Positions 1 through 8,343 of a stretch of 64,000 nt of DNA are shown here, in pieces (the first letter of the stretch is position 1; each line of letters starts with the position of its first letter). Made by a program: the position numbers and the translations under genes. The stretch comes from DASUPK01 sp963744105 (GTDB lineage: Bacteria > Actinomycetota > Thermoleophilia > Solirubrobacterales > 70-9). The notes beneath the pieces are model-generated. The model was not told the origin of the DNA. It did no database searches and worked only from the letters and a program-made list of their open reading frames with translations. The stretch lies in contig CAVUSJ010000004.1 in NCBI GenBank assembly GCA_963744105.1, positions 248,001-312,000 of the forward strand. The letters run 5' to 3'.

Positions 1-46
1 GGGACTCCCGCCCGTTGGTGTTGACCACGCAATAGGAGACCAGCAC
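1..46 (-). CDS. Glycosyltransferase family 2, N-terminal fragment (partial)
   Basis: The minus strand reads VLVSYCVVNTNGRES from a GTG at position 46 to the window edge. This resembles the first beta strand and nucleotide-binding turn of family 2 glycosyltransferases (V-x-V-S-Y...N..G.E). The gene would diverge from the glycosyltransferase starting at 64 with only 17 bases between the starts, which fits a surface-polysaccharide cluster. Only 15 residues are visible, so family and start are tentative. Confidence 0.45.
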   Translation of the reverse strand, partial: MLVSYCVVNTNGRES

Positions 47-63
47 GGCGACAATGCTCGCCC

Positions 64-1176
64 ATGCGCGTCCAGATCGTCGATCCGCCGGCCTACACGC
101 CGCCGTACGACCACGCCCTCTCGGGCGCGCTCGCCCGTGCCGGCGCGGATGTGGAGCTGATCACCGCCCACTTCCCGTACGGCCCCGTGCCGGTCGAGAA
201 CGGCTACGAAGTACGCGAGCTCTTCTACCGACGCGGCTCCCGCGACGGGATCGGGCCGCGCCGGCGCCGCCTGCTGCGCGCGATGGAGCACCTCCCGGAC
301 ATGCGCCGCTACCGCCGGGTCGCCGAGCAGGCCGAGATCGTCCACTACCAGTGGCTGCCGGTCCCGGCCCTCGATCGCCACCTGCTTGCCCCCAAGCGGC
401 CGCGGATCTACACGATGCACTGGCGCCTGCCGGAGACCGAGTCGCGTGTGGGACGAGCGCTCACGAAGCTCCTGGCGAGGATGGACGCGGTCGTGGTCCA
501 CTCCGAGCACGGAGCCGGTCGCCTGCGCTCCGACTTCGGGGTACCCGCCGAGCGGCTGCGGGTGATCCCGCACGGCGCCTTCGACTACCTGACCCGGCAG
601 GACGACGAGAAGCCGCTCCCGGCGGAGCTCAGCAATGTGGAGGCGCCCGTGATCCTCGCCTTCGGCCTGATCCGTCCCTACAAGGGGACCGACGTCCTGT
701 TGGAGGCCTTTGCGCGAATCAAGGGAGCAGAGCTTTGGGTGGTCGGCATGCCACGGATGCCGATGGAGGAGCTTCGGGCTCTCGCGGACCGGGCGCCCGG
801 CCACGTCCGCTTCGTCGACCGGTTCATCCCCGACAACGAGATCCCCGCGTTCATGCGCCGCGCCGACCTGGTCGTCCTGCCGTACCGCAACATCGAGCAG
901 TCCGGGGTCCTCTACACGGCCCTCGCTTTCGGACGGCCGATGATCCTGAGCGCGGTTGGCGGCTTCTCCGAGATCGCCGACCGAGGCGCGGCACGGCTCG
1001 TTCCGCCCGAGGATCCCGACGCTCTCGCCGAGGCGATCAAGGAGCTGATCGACGACCGGGACACCGCGGCAGCGCTGGCTGCCGGCGCCGAGCGGGAGGC
1101 GGCGAATGTCTCCTCCTGGGAGGGGATCGCGGAGCAGACCATGACTCTCTACCGAGAGCTGCTCGACACCCGATAA
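64..1176 (+). CDS. Glycosyltransferase family 4 (GT-B fold)
   Basis: A 370-residue cytoplasmic glycosyltransferase, probably moving an activated sugar onto a lipid-linked or surface glycan. It opens with MRVQIVDPPAYTPPYDHALS, the usual N-terminal Rossmann start of GT-B enzymes. A VIPHGAF turn near residue 175 and the AFGLIRPYKGTDVLLEAF stretch near 200 mark the GT4 C-terminal nucleotide-sugar domain. The usual E-x7-E region is present in altered form (IEQSGVLYTALAFGRPMIL, about 275-295). It is followed 10 bases later by a second glycosyltransferase and then a sugar-phosphate transferase, so it is probably the first gene of a polysaccharide operon. Donor and acceptor cannot be told. Confidence 0.88.
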   Translation: MRVQIVDPPAYTPPYDHALSGALARAGADVELITAHFPYGPVPVENGYEVRELFYRRGSRDGIGPRRRRLLRAMEHLPDMRRYRRVAEQAEIVHYQWLPVPALDRHLLAPKRPRIYTMHWRLPETESRVGRALTKLLARMDAVVVHSEHGAGRLRSDFGVPAERLRVIPHGAFDYLTRQDDEKPLPAELSNVEAPVILAFGLIRPYKGTDVLLEAFARIKGAELWVVGMPRMPMEELRALADRAPGHVRFVDRFIPDNEIPAFMRRADLVVLPYRNIEQSGVLYTALAFGRPMILSAVGGFSEIADRGAARLVPPEDPDALAEAIKELIDDRDTAAALAAGAEREAANVSSWEGIAEQTMTLYRELLDTR

Positions 1177-1186
1177 TCCCCCGCTC

Positions 1187-2317
1187 ATGGCGCTCGAGAT
1201 CGTCTTCTGGGCCGCGGCCGGCCTGATCGTCTACGCCCACCTGGGCTACCCGCTGCTGCTCTGGGCTCTTTCCCGCGTGTTCGGCGACGGCGCGCCGCCC
1301 GCCGAGGCCGGTGGCGAGCTTCCCCACGTCACCCTGGTCATCCCGGCATATGACGAGGAGGAGGTGATCGAGCGGAAGATCGCCAACGCGCGCGCTCTCG
1401 ACTATCCGGCCGAGCTGCTCGAGATCGTGGTGGCCTCGGATGGCTCGAGCGACCGGACCGCCGAGCTGGCCCGCGAGGCCGGAGCGGACCGGGTGCTCGA
1501 GCTCCAGCGCGGCGGCAAGGTCGCCGCGCTCAACCAGGCCGTCAAGGATGCGGACGGCGCCATCCTCGCCTTCTCGGACGCCAACAGCTACTGGCGCCCG
1601 GACGCCCTGCGGCAACTCGTCGCCCGCTTCGCCGACGGGCGCGTGGGCTACGCCTGCGGCCAGGTCCACTTCTCCGGCGGAGAGGGCGGCAACCAGGAGG
1701 GCCTCTACTGGCGCTACGAGATGGCGGTGCGCTCTATGGAGACCCGGCTCGCGGGCATCACGGCGGGCAACGGCGCGATCTACGCGGTCCGCCGCGAGGC
1801 ATACATCGACCTCGACCCCAGCCGCGGCCAGGACATCGGCTTCCCGTTCGAGCTCACCAAGCGCGGCTGGCGGGCCGTCTACGAGCCGGGGGCGGTGGCC
1901 GAGGAGAAGATGGCCCCGACCGTCGAGGGCGAGTTTCGCCGCAAGCGCCGGATGATGTGGGGGCTCTGGGACGTGATGCTGAAGTGGGGGATGCTCGACC
2001 CGCGCGGCTACGGGCCCGGATACGCCCTCGAGATCTACTCGCACCGGCTGCTCCGCTACCTGACGCCCTGGCTTCACCTGATCGCCTTCGGGACCAACCT
2101 GGCCCTGCTCGGCAACGGCACCCTGTACGTCGTCACGATGGCCCTACAGGTGGCCCTGCTGGTCGGTGCCCTGCTCGGGCGCTTCGTCCCCGCCCTTCCG
2201 TTCCGGATCGCCTACTACTACGTGACCGTGACCGCCTCGATCGCAGTGGGACTCTGGGACCGTCTCCGTGCCGGCTCCGTGCCGATCGGCTGGGAGAAGG
2301 TCGAGGGCACCCGGTGA
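1187..2317 (+). CDS. Membrane-associated glycosyltransferase family 2
   Basis: A 376-residue processive-type GT2 enzyme with an N-terminal hydrophobic segment (about 5-25) and two or three C-terminal membrane segments. GT2 landmarks appear in order: PAYDEEEVIERK near 50, the ASDGSSDRT nucleotide-binding motif near 85, FSDANS near 125 (DxD-like), and GQDIGFPFELTKRGW near 210, followed by an arginine-rich RRKRRMMWGLW stretch in the place of Q/RxxRW. It resembles family members that extend surface polysaccharides from the cytoplasmic face. Its stop overlaps the GTG start of the next gene (GTGA), so the two are probably translationally coupled. Confidence 0.88.
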   Translation: MALEIVFWAAAGLIVYAHLGYPLLLWALSRVFGDGAPPAEAGGELPHVTLVIPAYDEEEVIERKIANARALDYPAELLEIVVASDGSSDRTAELAREAGADRVLELQRGGKVAALNQAVKDADGAILAFSDANSYWRPDALRQLVARFADGRVGYACGQVHFSGGEGGNQEGLYWRYEMAVRSMETRLAGITAGNGAIYAVRREAYIDLDPSRGQDIGFPFELTKRGWRAVYEPGAVAEEKMAPTVEGEFRRKRRMMWGLWDVMLKWGMLDPRGYGPGYALEIYSHRLLRYLTPWLHLIAFGTNLALLGNGTLYVVTMALQVALLVGALLGRFVPALPFRIAYYYVTVTASIAVGLWDRLRAGSVPIGWEKVEGTR

Positions 2318-3033
2318 GCGGCCCCAACGGCCCCGTGCCGGACGCGGCGCAGCAGCGCCTCGACGTCCCGCCCCCCGCGACCCGCCCGAAGCAGGGGCTG
2401 CCGCGCTGGGCGGATCTGCTGATCGCCGTCGTCTCCCTGGTCCTGGTCTCCCCGATCCTGCTGGCCGCGGCGATCGCGATCAAGCTCACCTCGCCAGGAC
2501 CGGTGATCTACCGCCAGCGCCGCGTCGGCCGGGACGGCGTGATCTTCGAAATGTTCAAGCTCCGCACCATGCGCCAGGGCGCCGATCCGGTCGGCGTCGG
2601 CACGGCGGTCACCGCCCAGGACGCGCGCGTGACCAGCGCCGGGCGCTTCCTGCGCCGCTTCTCGCTCGACGAGCTCCCGAACCTGTTCAACGTGCTGCGC
2701 GGCGACATGCGGATCGTCGGCCCGCGCGCGACGCTCCCGGCCCAGGTCGAGCTCTACACGCCCCGTCAGCTGCGGCGGCTGGACCTGCGTCCCGGCGTCA
2801 CCGGCTGGGCCCAGATCCACGGCCGCGCCGGGATCCCCTGGGAGGAGCGGATCGAGCTGGACGTCTGGTACGTCGAGCACCGCTCCCTTCGCCTCGACCT
2901 GAAGATCCTGGCCCGGACTCCCGGCGCGCTGCTGGGAGGAGCCGGGAACGTGGCGGTTGATGAGTACGCCGGCTCCACTCCGGACTCGCCGCTTCGGAAG
3001 GCCGCCGAGCGCGAGCAGGCCGGCGAGCGCTGA
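2314..3033 (+). CDS. Initiating sugar-phosphate transferase (WbaP/PglC family)
   Basis: A 239-residue polyprenyl-phosphate sugar-1-phosphate transferase, which loads the first sugar onto undecaprenyl phosphate at the membrane. The frame is open further upstream, but the GTG at 2314 overlaps the previous stop and gives the normal length for the catalytic-domain-only form. Near 35-60 is one hydrophobic helix, followed by the family motifs YRQRRVGRDG, FKLRTMR, the DELPNLFNVLRGDM block, VGPRATLP and the RPGVTGWAQIHGR block. The C-terminal 40 residues are not conserved motif. It ends in a TGATG overlap with the acetyltransferase downstream. Confidence 0.9.
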   Translation: MSGPNGPVPDAAQQRLDVPPPATRPKQGLPRWADLLIAVVSLVLVSPILLAAAIAIKLTSPGPVIYRQRRVGRDGVIFEMFKLRTMRQGADPVGVGTAVTAQDARVTSAGRFLRRFSLDELPNLFNVLRGDMRIVGPRATLPAQVELYTPRQLRRLDLRPGVTGWAQIHGRAGIPWEERIELDVWYVEHRSLRLDLKILARTPGALLGGAGNVAVDEYAGSTPDSPLRKAAEREQAGER

Positions 3034-3581
3034 TGGCCCGCGGCATCTCGCTGAGGGACTTCCGGCCCGAGGACGCCGCCGCCGTTCAGCGCTGGTTCAA
3101 CTCGCCCGCGGCGACCGCCAACCTGCTCGAGCACCGCGACGGCGAATTCACCGAGGAGGACGCGGGGCGCTGGGTGCAGCGCGCCATCGACCAGGCCGCC
3201 GACCCGAACGCCGAGGACCGCAAGTGGGCGGTCGAGGTCGAGGGGATCGACGAGGCGGTCGGCTTCACCGCTCTCTACGGCCTCAACCGCCAGACCGCCC
3301 CGGAGCTCGGAGCGATCATGGGCGACGAGCGGGTGCGTGGCCGCGGCGTCGGCCGGGAGGCGGAGCGGCTCACAAACCTGAAGGCCTTCGAGGAGTTCGG
3401 GGCGCACAAGGTGTACGGGCGGATCCCCGCCGCCAACGAGGCCGCCAAGAAGGCCGTGATCTACAACGGCTGGAAGCAGGAGGGCGTTCTGCGCAAGCAG
3501 GTGCGCCATGGCGATGAGCTGATCGACGTCGAAGTCTGGGGCGGCTTCCGCGAGGACCTGCCCGAGCCGCCCGAAGAGTGA
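3033..3581 (+). CDS. GNAT family N-acetyltransferase
   Basis: A 182-residue GNAT protein. The acetyl-CoA binding signature is RVRGRGVGREAERL (about 92-105), followed by the typical FEEFGAHKVYGRIPAANEAAKK strand-helix end and the NGWKQEGVLRKQ tail seen in RimJ/RimL-like and amino-sugar N-acetyltransferases. Given the polysaccharide cluster, acetylation of an amino sugar precursor is a reasonable guess, but the substrate is not shown by the sequence. The ATG overlaps the previous stop (TGATG), and its stop overlaps the next GTG start. Confidence 0.85.
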   Translation: MARGISLRDFRPEDAAAVQRWFNSPAATANLLEHRDGEFTEEDAGRWVQRAIDQAADPNAEDRKWAVEVEGIDEAVGFTALYGLNRQTAPELGAIMGDERVRGRGVGREAERLTNLKAFEEFGAHKVYGRIPAANEAAKKAVIYNGWKQEGVLRKQVRHGDELIDVEVWGGFREDLPEPPEE

Positions 3582-4492
3582 AGGCGACGCTGATCGCGGA
3601 CGGCGGCGCGGCCGCCTCCGAGGACCAGAACTTCTTCCGCTCGCCGCCGTTCCTCGAGGCCGAGGGCGCGACCCACACGATCGAGGTCGCGGACGGGTCT
3701 CTGCGCCTGCCGGTGATCGTCCGCTCGATCGACGGCGGCGAGCAGGTCGACGCGATCTCGCCTTACGGCTATCCGGGGGCGTCCGGGAGCTACGGGGATC
3801 CCATCGATCCGGGCGCCATCGACTGGTCCGAGACCGGCCTGGTGAGCGTCTTCGTCCGAGACCGGATCGGGGACCAGGCGCTGTCCGGCGGGACGCTTCG
3901 CAACCACGTCCACGTCGCCGAGGGCGATTCGGGCATCCGCAAGCGGCTGCGCGAGCAGATTCGTCGCAACGAGCGCCGCGGCTGGGAGGTCGAGGCGATC
4001 GTCGGGCCCGAGGCGGATGGGGCGGCCAGGACGGCATTCGAGCGGGCCTATGCCGAGACCATGGCCCGCACCGGCGCCGCCGAGCGCTACCTCTACCCGA
4101 GCGAGTACTTCGAGACGCTGCTGCGGAGCGACCGGAGCTGGCTGGTGCTCGCCGCGCGGGAGGCGGAGCGCCTGGCCGGCGCGCTAGCCGTCGCGAGCGA
4201 CGGCTACCTCCACTACTACCTCGGTGGCACCCTGAACGAGGCCCTGGGCGACTCGCCGATGAAGAACCTGTTCGCGGCGATGATCTCGCTCGGCACCGAG
4301 CTCGGTCTGCCAGTCAGCCTCGGCGGCGGCCTCACCCCCGGTGACTCCCTGGATGAGTTCAAGCGGGGCTTCGCGAACGGCGAGGCGCCCTTCCACACCC
4401 ACGAGCTCGTCTGCGACTCCGCCGCGTACGAGGCCCTGGTCGCCCGCTCGGGGCCCGCGCCCGAGGGTTTCTTCCCCGCGTACCGCTCCTAG
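3578..4492 (+). CDS. FemAB-like/GNAT acyltransferase
   Basis: A 304-residue protein with the double-GNAT look of the FemAB/acetyltransferase-6 group. An N-terminal half of sheet-rich sequence leads to RKRLREQIRRNERRGWEVE near 125, a charged helix typical of these proteins. The second GNAT-like half carries LAGALAVASDGYLHYYLGGT and ends with DEFKRGFANGEAP, a common FemAB C-terminal motif. Members add amino acids or acyl groups to peptidoglycan precursors or exopolysaccharide. Start is the GTG at 3578 overlapping the preceding stop. Its TAG stop shares the CTAG tetranucleotide at 4489-4492 with the convergent amidase gene. Confidence 0.78.
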   Translation: MKATLIADGGAAASEDQNFFRSPPFLEAEGATHTIEVADGSLRLPVIVRSIDGGEQVDAISPYGYPGASGSYGDPIDPGAIDWSETGLVSVFVRDRIGDQALSGGTLRNHVHVAEGDSGIRKRLREQIRRNERRGWEVEAIVGPEADGAARTAFERAYAETMARTGAAERYLYPSEYFETLLRSDRSWLVLAAREAERLAGALAVASDGYLHYYLGGTLNEALGDSPMKNLFAAMISLGTELGLPVSLGGGLTPGDSLDEFKRGFANGEAPFHTHELVCDSAAYEALVARSGPAPEGFFPAYRS

Positions 4493-5693
4493 CCGGGGAC
4501 TCCGCCGGAGTTCCGCTTGTGCTTCTTCTTGCGTCGCCCGTGCTTCGCGAACTTCTTGATTCGCTTCTGCACGGCAGCCTGGATCTGCGGGATCAGGGGG
4601 ATCATCGCGCCGCCCGGGCAGGCGGTCAGGCCGAGCGTTGTGTGTCCGAGGACCCGCGGCACCGTGACGACCGTTCCCGCCGGGTAGCGGCTCTCGGGGC
4701 CGCCTGCCGAGGTCAGTGCCACGGTTCCGGTCGCCGGCGTCGCGTGGTTCACCCCGAGCTTCCAGGCCAGGAACTGGATGATCGACCGCTGCGCCTGGGG
4801 TGTGGGCGCCTCGCTGGTGTGGTCGCCGATCGAGGCGATCGAGGTGGTCTCGGAGTTGAAGCCCTGCGCCTGGGCGCCGACGACCGGGCGCTTCAGTCCT
4901 CCGGCGCGGCCCTCGTACAGCGTCCCGAAGCGGTCGACCAGCGCGTTGTAGCCGATGTCGTTCCAGCCGTTGCCGTAGACGTGGAAGCGGCAGATGCCGA
5001 GGACGATCGAGGGTGCCTCCTCGGGCGTGTAGTCGTTGGCGTTGACGGTGTGGTGGATGACGGCGGCCTGCACCGTTCCGTACTCCGCCGGCCCGCGCGG
5101 CGGGCAGCCTCCGCCGGCCAGGTCCGCGCCCCAGCCGGCTCGGCTCACGATCTGCGGCTTCGGCGAGAGCTTCAGGGCCTCGGCGACGGGCGTCGAGGCC
5201 ACCGAGATGAAGGCGGTGTTGATCGCGTGCCGGGCCGAGTTGACGAGCCGGTCGGCGAAGCTGCCTGAGGTGCCCGAGACGTTCACGAAGTGAAGCCGCC
5301 CGCGCGGGCGGAACGGTGCCCGGACCTGCGCCACGTCCGCGCCCCCGACGTAGATCGGGGTCCCGTCCTCCTGATCAACCCAGTCGCTCCACCGACCGCC
5401 GCTGTCGCGGACCCGGATCTGGACCGTCCGCATCTCGCGGGCCACACCGACCAGGTCGAAGGGGTGAGGAGCCTCGATCGGGGCCGGGAGATCCAGCGAG
5501 GCGCCTTCTCACGCGGATGTGCGGAGCGCTCCGAGGCGATCGCGGCCGGCGCCATGCGCTTGGCGGCGGGGATCGCCCGCTCGAAGTCGACCGCCCCCGG
5601 GATGTACGGGCGCAGGGACAGCGCAGGCGCCGCGACCCAGACGAGCGCCGTGATCAGCAAGAGCGTGACCCCGAGCAGGACCTTCCTGCACAT
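4489..5693 (-). CDS. PGRP-type N-acetylmuramoyl-L-alanine amidase, 5' part in another frame
   Basis: A zinc amidase of the peptidoglycan-recognition family that would cut the muramoyl-alanine bond outside the cell. The catalytic part reads cleanly from about 5500 to 4489: a sandwich domain beginning FDLVGVAREMRTV, then SRAGWG, the zinc His in VIHHTVN, and the distal His and Cys in LGHTTLG and TACPGG. The expected signal peptide (MCRKVLLGVTLLLITALVWV, ATG at 5693) lies immediately upstream but in a different frame. The amidase frame has a TGA at 5511-5509, so a one-base frameshift between about 5509 and 5450 separates the two halves. Without repair, the domain might start at the ATG at 5445 as a protein lacking a signal. 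A sequencing error and a real mutation are both possible. Confidence 0.8.
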
Positions 5694-5734
5694 GCACCAC
5701 ACCTAACCCGGTCGAGGCCCGCGGGATGCGGGAT

Positions 5735-6511
5735 CTATGGCAAGACGATCGGGATGGCCTGCTCGGGGCCGTTGCCACGGTAGGTGTCGCGGAAGTTCCG
5801 GATCACGTCGAGAACTGCCGCGTTGTAGTGCGGGCAGACGACCTCGTTGGTCCAGGCCGTGACGGCGACGTCGTAGGGCATCCCCCCGTCGGGAAACAGA
5901 ATCATGCCGTCGGGGTCGGCATCGAAGACACCCTTCAGCGCGAGCTGATCGTTCTCGGGCAGGCTCGGCTTGTAGTGGATCTCGATCCGCCCGTGCTCCA
6001 TCGCGTGCACCATGTCGCGGATGTTCATCCCGGGCGTCTCCGGATTGCTGCTCACGGGGGTCCTGTAGGCCCCGTCGTCGATCGGCACCGGGTTGTGGTT
6101 GCCCGAGGTGGGCGGCACCGTGCCGTACTTGACCGGGGTCGAGTTGGGGACGTGTGTGTTGCCCTCGTCTGGCAGGTTGAGCTTCACCTCGCAGCCGGCC
6201 TTCTGCGCTGAGATGTTCAGGTCGGCGACCTGGATCGGCGGCGGCGTGGTCCCGGTCCGGCAGTCCGGTTCGAGGCCCTTCGTGCTGCCACCCGAGTTCT
6301 TGACGTGCGCCTCCGAGCATGCGTTGGTGCCTCCACCGCCGCCGCCACCGCTCGCGATCACCGCCACCAGTCCGGCGATCACCGCCACGGTCAGGATGCC
6401 GGCGACGACGTAGCCGGCGACCAGGCGCCGGCGCCCGCCGGACTGCGCAGCCTTCTCGGCCGCGAGTCGCTGCGCGCGGAGTCGTTCCTTCTCTTCCTTG
6501 CGACTGGCCAT
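5735..6511 (-). CDS. DUF3105 membrane-anchored protein
   Basis: A 258-residue protein with a basic coiled N-terminus (MASRKEEKERLRAQRLAAEK), one transmembrane helix at about 30-52, a glycine-rich linker and an extracytoplasmic DUF3105 domain. DUF3105 hallmarks visible are YGTVPPTSGNHNP near 130, the MVHAMEHGRIEIHY segment near 165 and AWTNEVVCPHYNAA near 225. The His, Glu and Cys residues could bind a metal, but the family function is not known to me. It lies between the amidase and an alpha/beta hydrolase on the same strand, with short gaps. Confidence 0.85.
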   Translation of the reverse strand: MASRKEEKERLRAQRLAAEKAAQSGGRRRLVAGYVVAGILTVAVIAGLVAVIASGGGGGGGTNACSEAHVKNSGGSTKGLEPDCRTGTTPPPIQVADLNISAQKAGCEVKLNLPDEGNTHVPNSTPVKYGTVPPTSGNHNPVPIDDGAYRTPVSSNPETPGMNIRDMVHAMEHGRIEIHYKPSLPENDQLALKGVFDADPDGMILFPDGGMPYDVAVTAWTNEVVCPHYNAAVLDVIRNFRDTYRGNGPEQAIPIVLP

Positions 6512-6540
6512 CGGAGGGCGAAGAGGCTAGCGGAGGCGCT

Positions 6541-7368
6541 TCAAGCCTCGCTTAGCGCCGCTTCCGGCGTGCGCGTCACTCCCCAGACGTCATCGAGGAA
6601 CTCGGCCAGTTCCTGGTCGAGCCGCTCCGGGGCGATCCGCCACTCGAGGATCGAGTTGGCCTCGATCAGGCGGGCGTTGGGGAGTTCCTCGACGAGCATC
6701 CCCGAGTCGGAGAACGGATGCAGCGGATCCGCTCGGTGGCCGATCACGAGGGTCGGCTGGGTCATCTGGACGCGGAACTGCTTGTGAGGGGCCGAGGAGC
6801 CGAGGAAGAGGCCCTCGAGCACTGCCGAGGAGGGGGCGGGATCCTGGCGGAAGGTGTCGAGCCCCAGGTCGAGCAGGCCGTTGGTACGGGGGATCCTCCT
6901 CATCACCGCCGCGAGCCGCCTCAGCAGCGGCTCCCCGAGCCGCAGCCCCACCATGATCGGCGTGAAGATCAGCGCGGCGGCGAGCAGGGCGTTGTCGAGC
7001 ACCGGCATCTCGATCATCATCGCCCGCACCCGCTCCGGCGAGAGATGGTTGAGCTCGAGGGTGGTGTTGGCCCCCAGCGAGGTTCCGCCGACGACGGCCT
7101 GGCGGATCTCGAGGTGGTCCATCAGGGACTCGACCTGGCGGGCGAAGAAGGTCATCGAGTAGTTCGACATCTCCGACGGGCGATCCGAGCTTCCGTGGCC
7201 GAGCAGGTCGATCGCGATGACGCGATTCCCCAGCGCCGCCATCTCCGGGCCCAGGCGGTCGAACATCCGGCGGCTCAACAGCAGGCCGTGAATCAGGATC
7301 AGCGGCCGGTCGCCCTCCCCGTACTCGGCGTAGGAGATCGACTGGCCGTCGTATTCGAACTCGGGCAT
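6541..7368 (-). CDS. Alpha/beta hydrolase
   Basis: A 275-residue alpha/beta hydrolase. The start was set at the ATG at 7368 (MPEFEYDGQSISYAEYGEG) because the longer frame would run into metF. The fold markers are LILIHGLLLS (oxyanion region, about 25), AIDLLGHGSSDRP, and the nucleophile elbow GGTSLGAN near 105, where Ser is the predicted nucleophile. An acid residue is in VIGHRADPLHPF near 220. The expected late catalytic His is not obvious, because the C-terminus (NSILEWRIAPERLDQEL) lacks the usual GH motif; this may mean divergent or weak hydrolase activity. The substrate is unknown. Confidence 0.8.
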   Translation of the reverse strand: MPEFEYDGQSISYAEYGEGDRPLILIHGLLLSRRMFDRLGPEMAALGNRVIAIDLLGHGSSDRPSEMSNYSMTFFARQVESLMDHLEIRQAVVGGTSLGANTTLELNHLSPERVRAMMIEMPVLDNALLAAALIFTPIMVGLRLGEPLLRRLAAVMRRIPRTNGLLDLGLDTFRQDPAPSSAVLEGLFLGSSAPHKQFRVQMTQPTLVIGHRADPLHPFSDSGMLVEELPNARLIEANSILEWRIAPERLDQELAEFLDDVWGVTRTPEAALSEA

Positions 7369-7393
7369 CGCCCGGGAGTCTAGGCGCGCCGTC

Positions 7394-8305
7394 TCAGGTC
7401 GCGCCGGCTGCAGCGGTTTCCCGGTTCTCCCAGGGCTTGGAGGCGTGCAGGGCTCCAAGGATCGCGCGGGACGCCGGCGAGCGGTTGAGCGCGTAGAGGT
7501 GGATGCCCGGAGCCCCTCGCCGCAGCAGGTCGGCGCATTGCTGGGTCGCGTACGCCACCCCGAGCTCGAACTCCGCGCGCTCGTCTCCGTCGAGCGACTC
7601 CATCGCCGAGGCGAGCGCGTCCGGGATCGAGGCCTCGCAAAGCTCCGAGATGCGCGCGATCTGCTTGAACCCGGTCATGGGCATGATCCCCGGGATGATC
7701 GGCACGTCGATCCCCGCCGCCCGTGCCGCGGGGACGAAGTCGAAGTAGAGCCGGTTGTCGTAGAAGAGCTGCGTGATCAGGAAGCTCACCCCGTTGTCGA
7801 CCTTGGTCTTCAGGTAGGCGAGGTCGGCCTCGAGGCTCGCCGCCTCGGGGTGCACCTCGGGGAAGCAAGCTCCGCCGATCGCGATCTCGGGATGCGTCTC
7901 GTGGATCAGCGCCGCCAGCTCGGACGCACTGCCGAGGCCGCCCTCGGGCTGCTCGAAGTCCTTCTCCCCGCGGGGCGGGTCGCCGCGCAGCGCGAGGATG
8001 TTCTCGATCCCGGCGTCGGCGATCCGGTCGATGATCTCGCGCAGGCTCTCGACCGTCTCCCCGACGCAGCTCAGGTGGGCCATCGCCTCGGAGTCGTACT
8101 GGTCGCGGATCGCCCTGGTGGTGTCCAGGGTCCCCTCCCGGGTGGCCCCGCCGGCCCCGTAGGTCACCGAGAAGAAGTGCGGGTCCTGCCTGCGGAGCAC
8201 CTCCACGGTCTCGAACAGGGTCTGGCGCCCCTCCTCGGTCTTGGGCGGGAAGAACTCGACCGAGAAGACCGGCCGGCTCGAGTTGAGCATTTTGTCGATG
8301 CGCAT
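7394..8305 (-). CDS. metF: Methylenetetrahydrofolate reductase
   Basis: A 303-residue FAD-dependent reductase that makes 5-methyl-THF for methionine synthesis. It starts MRIDKMLNSSRPVFSVEFFP, where the SVEFFPPKT motif with its catalytic Glu is characteristic. Further motifs are SVTYGAGGATREGT (about 48-62), NILALRGDPPRGE (about 103), and IGGACFPEVHPEA with the FLITQLFYDN barrel strand (about 180). PIIPGIMPMTG follows. I prefer the ATG at 8305 to the adjacent GTG at 8308. The length matches bacterial MetF. It is followed on the same strand by the hydrolase gene with a 25-base gap. Confidence 0.95.
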   Translation of the reverse strand: MRIDKMLNSSRPVFSVEFFPPKTEEGRQTLFETVEVLRRQDPHFFSVTYGAGGATREGTLDTTRAIRDQYDSEAMAHLSCVGETVESLREIIDRIADAGIENILALRGDPPRGEKDFEQPEGGLGSASELAALIHETHPEIAIGGACFPEVHPEAASLEADLAYLKTKVDNGVSFLITQLFYDNRLYFDFVPAARAAGIDVPIIPGIMPMTGFKQIARISELCEASIPDALASAMESLDGDERAEFELGVAYATQQCADLLRRGAPGIHLYALNRSPASRAILGALHASKPWENRETAAAGAT

Positions 8306-8343
8306 CACAGCAAGGGTATTGAGCGCGCCATAGCATCGAGCCA

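Noticed and set aside
54..1226. Long open frame (390 codons) overlapping the first glycosyltransferase in another frame
   Set aside because: Arg/Pro/Ala-rich with no motifs; typical shadow frame of high-GC DNA. The 64-1176 frame has clear GT4 motifs.
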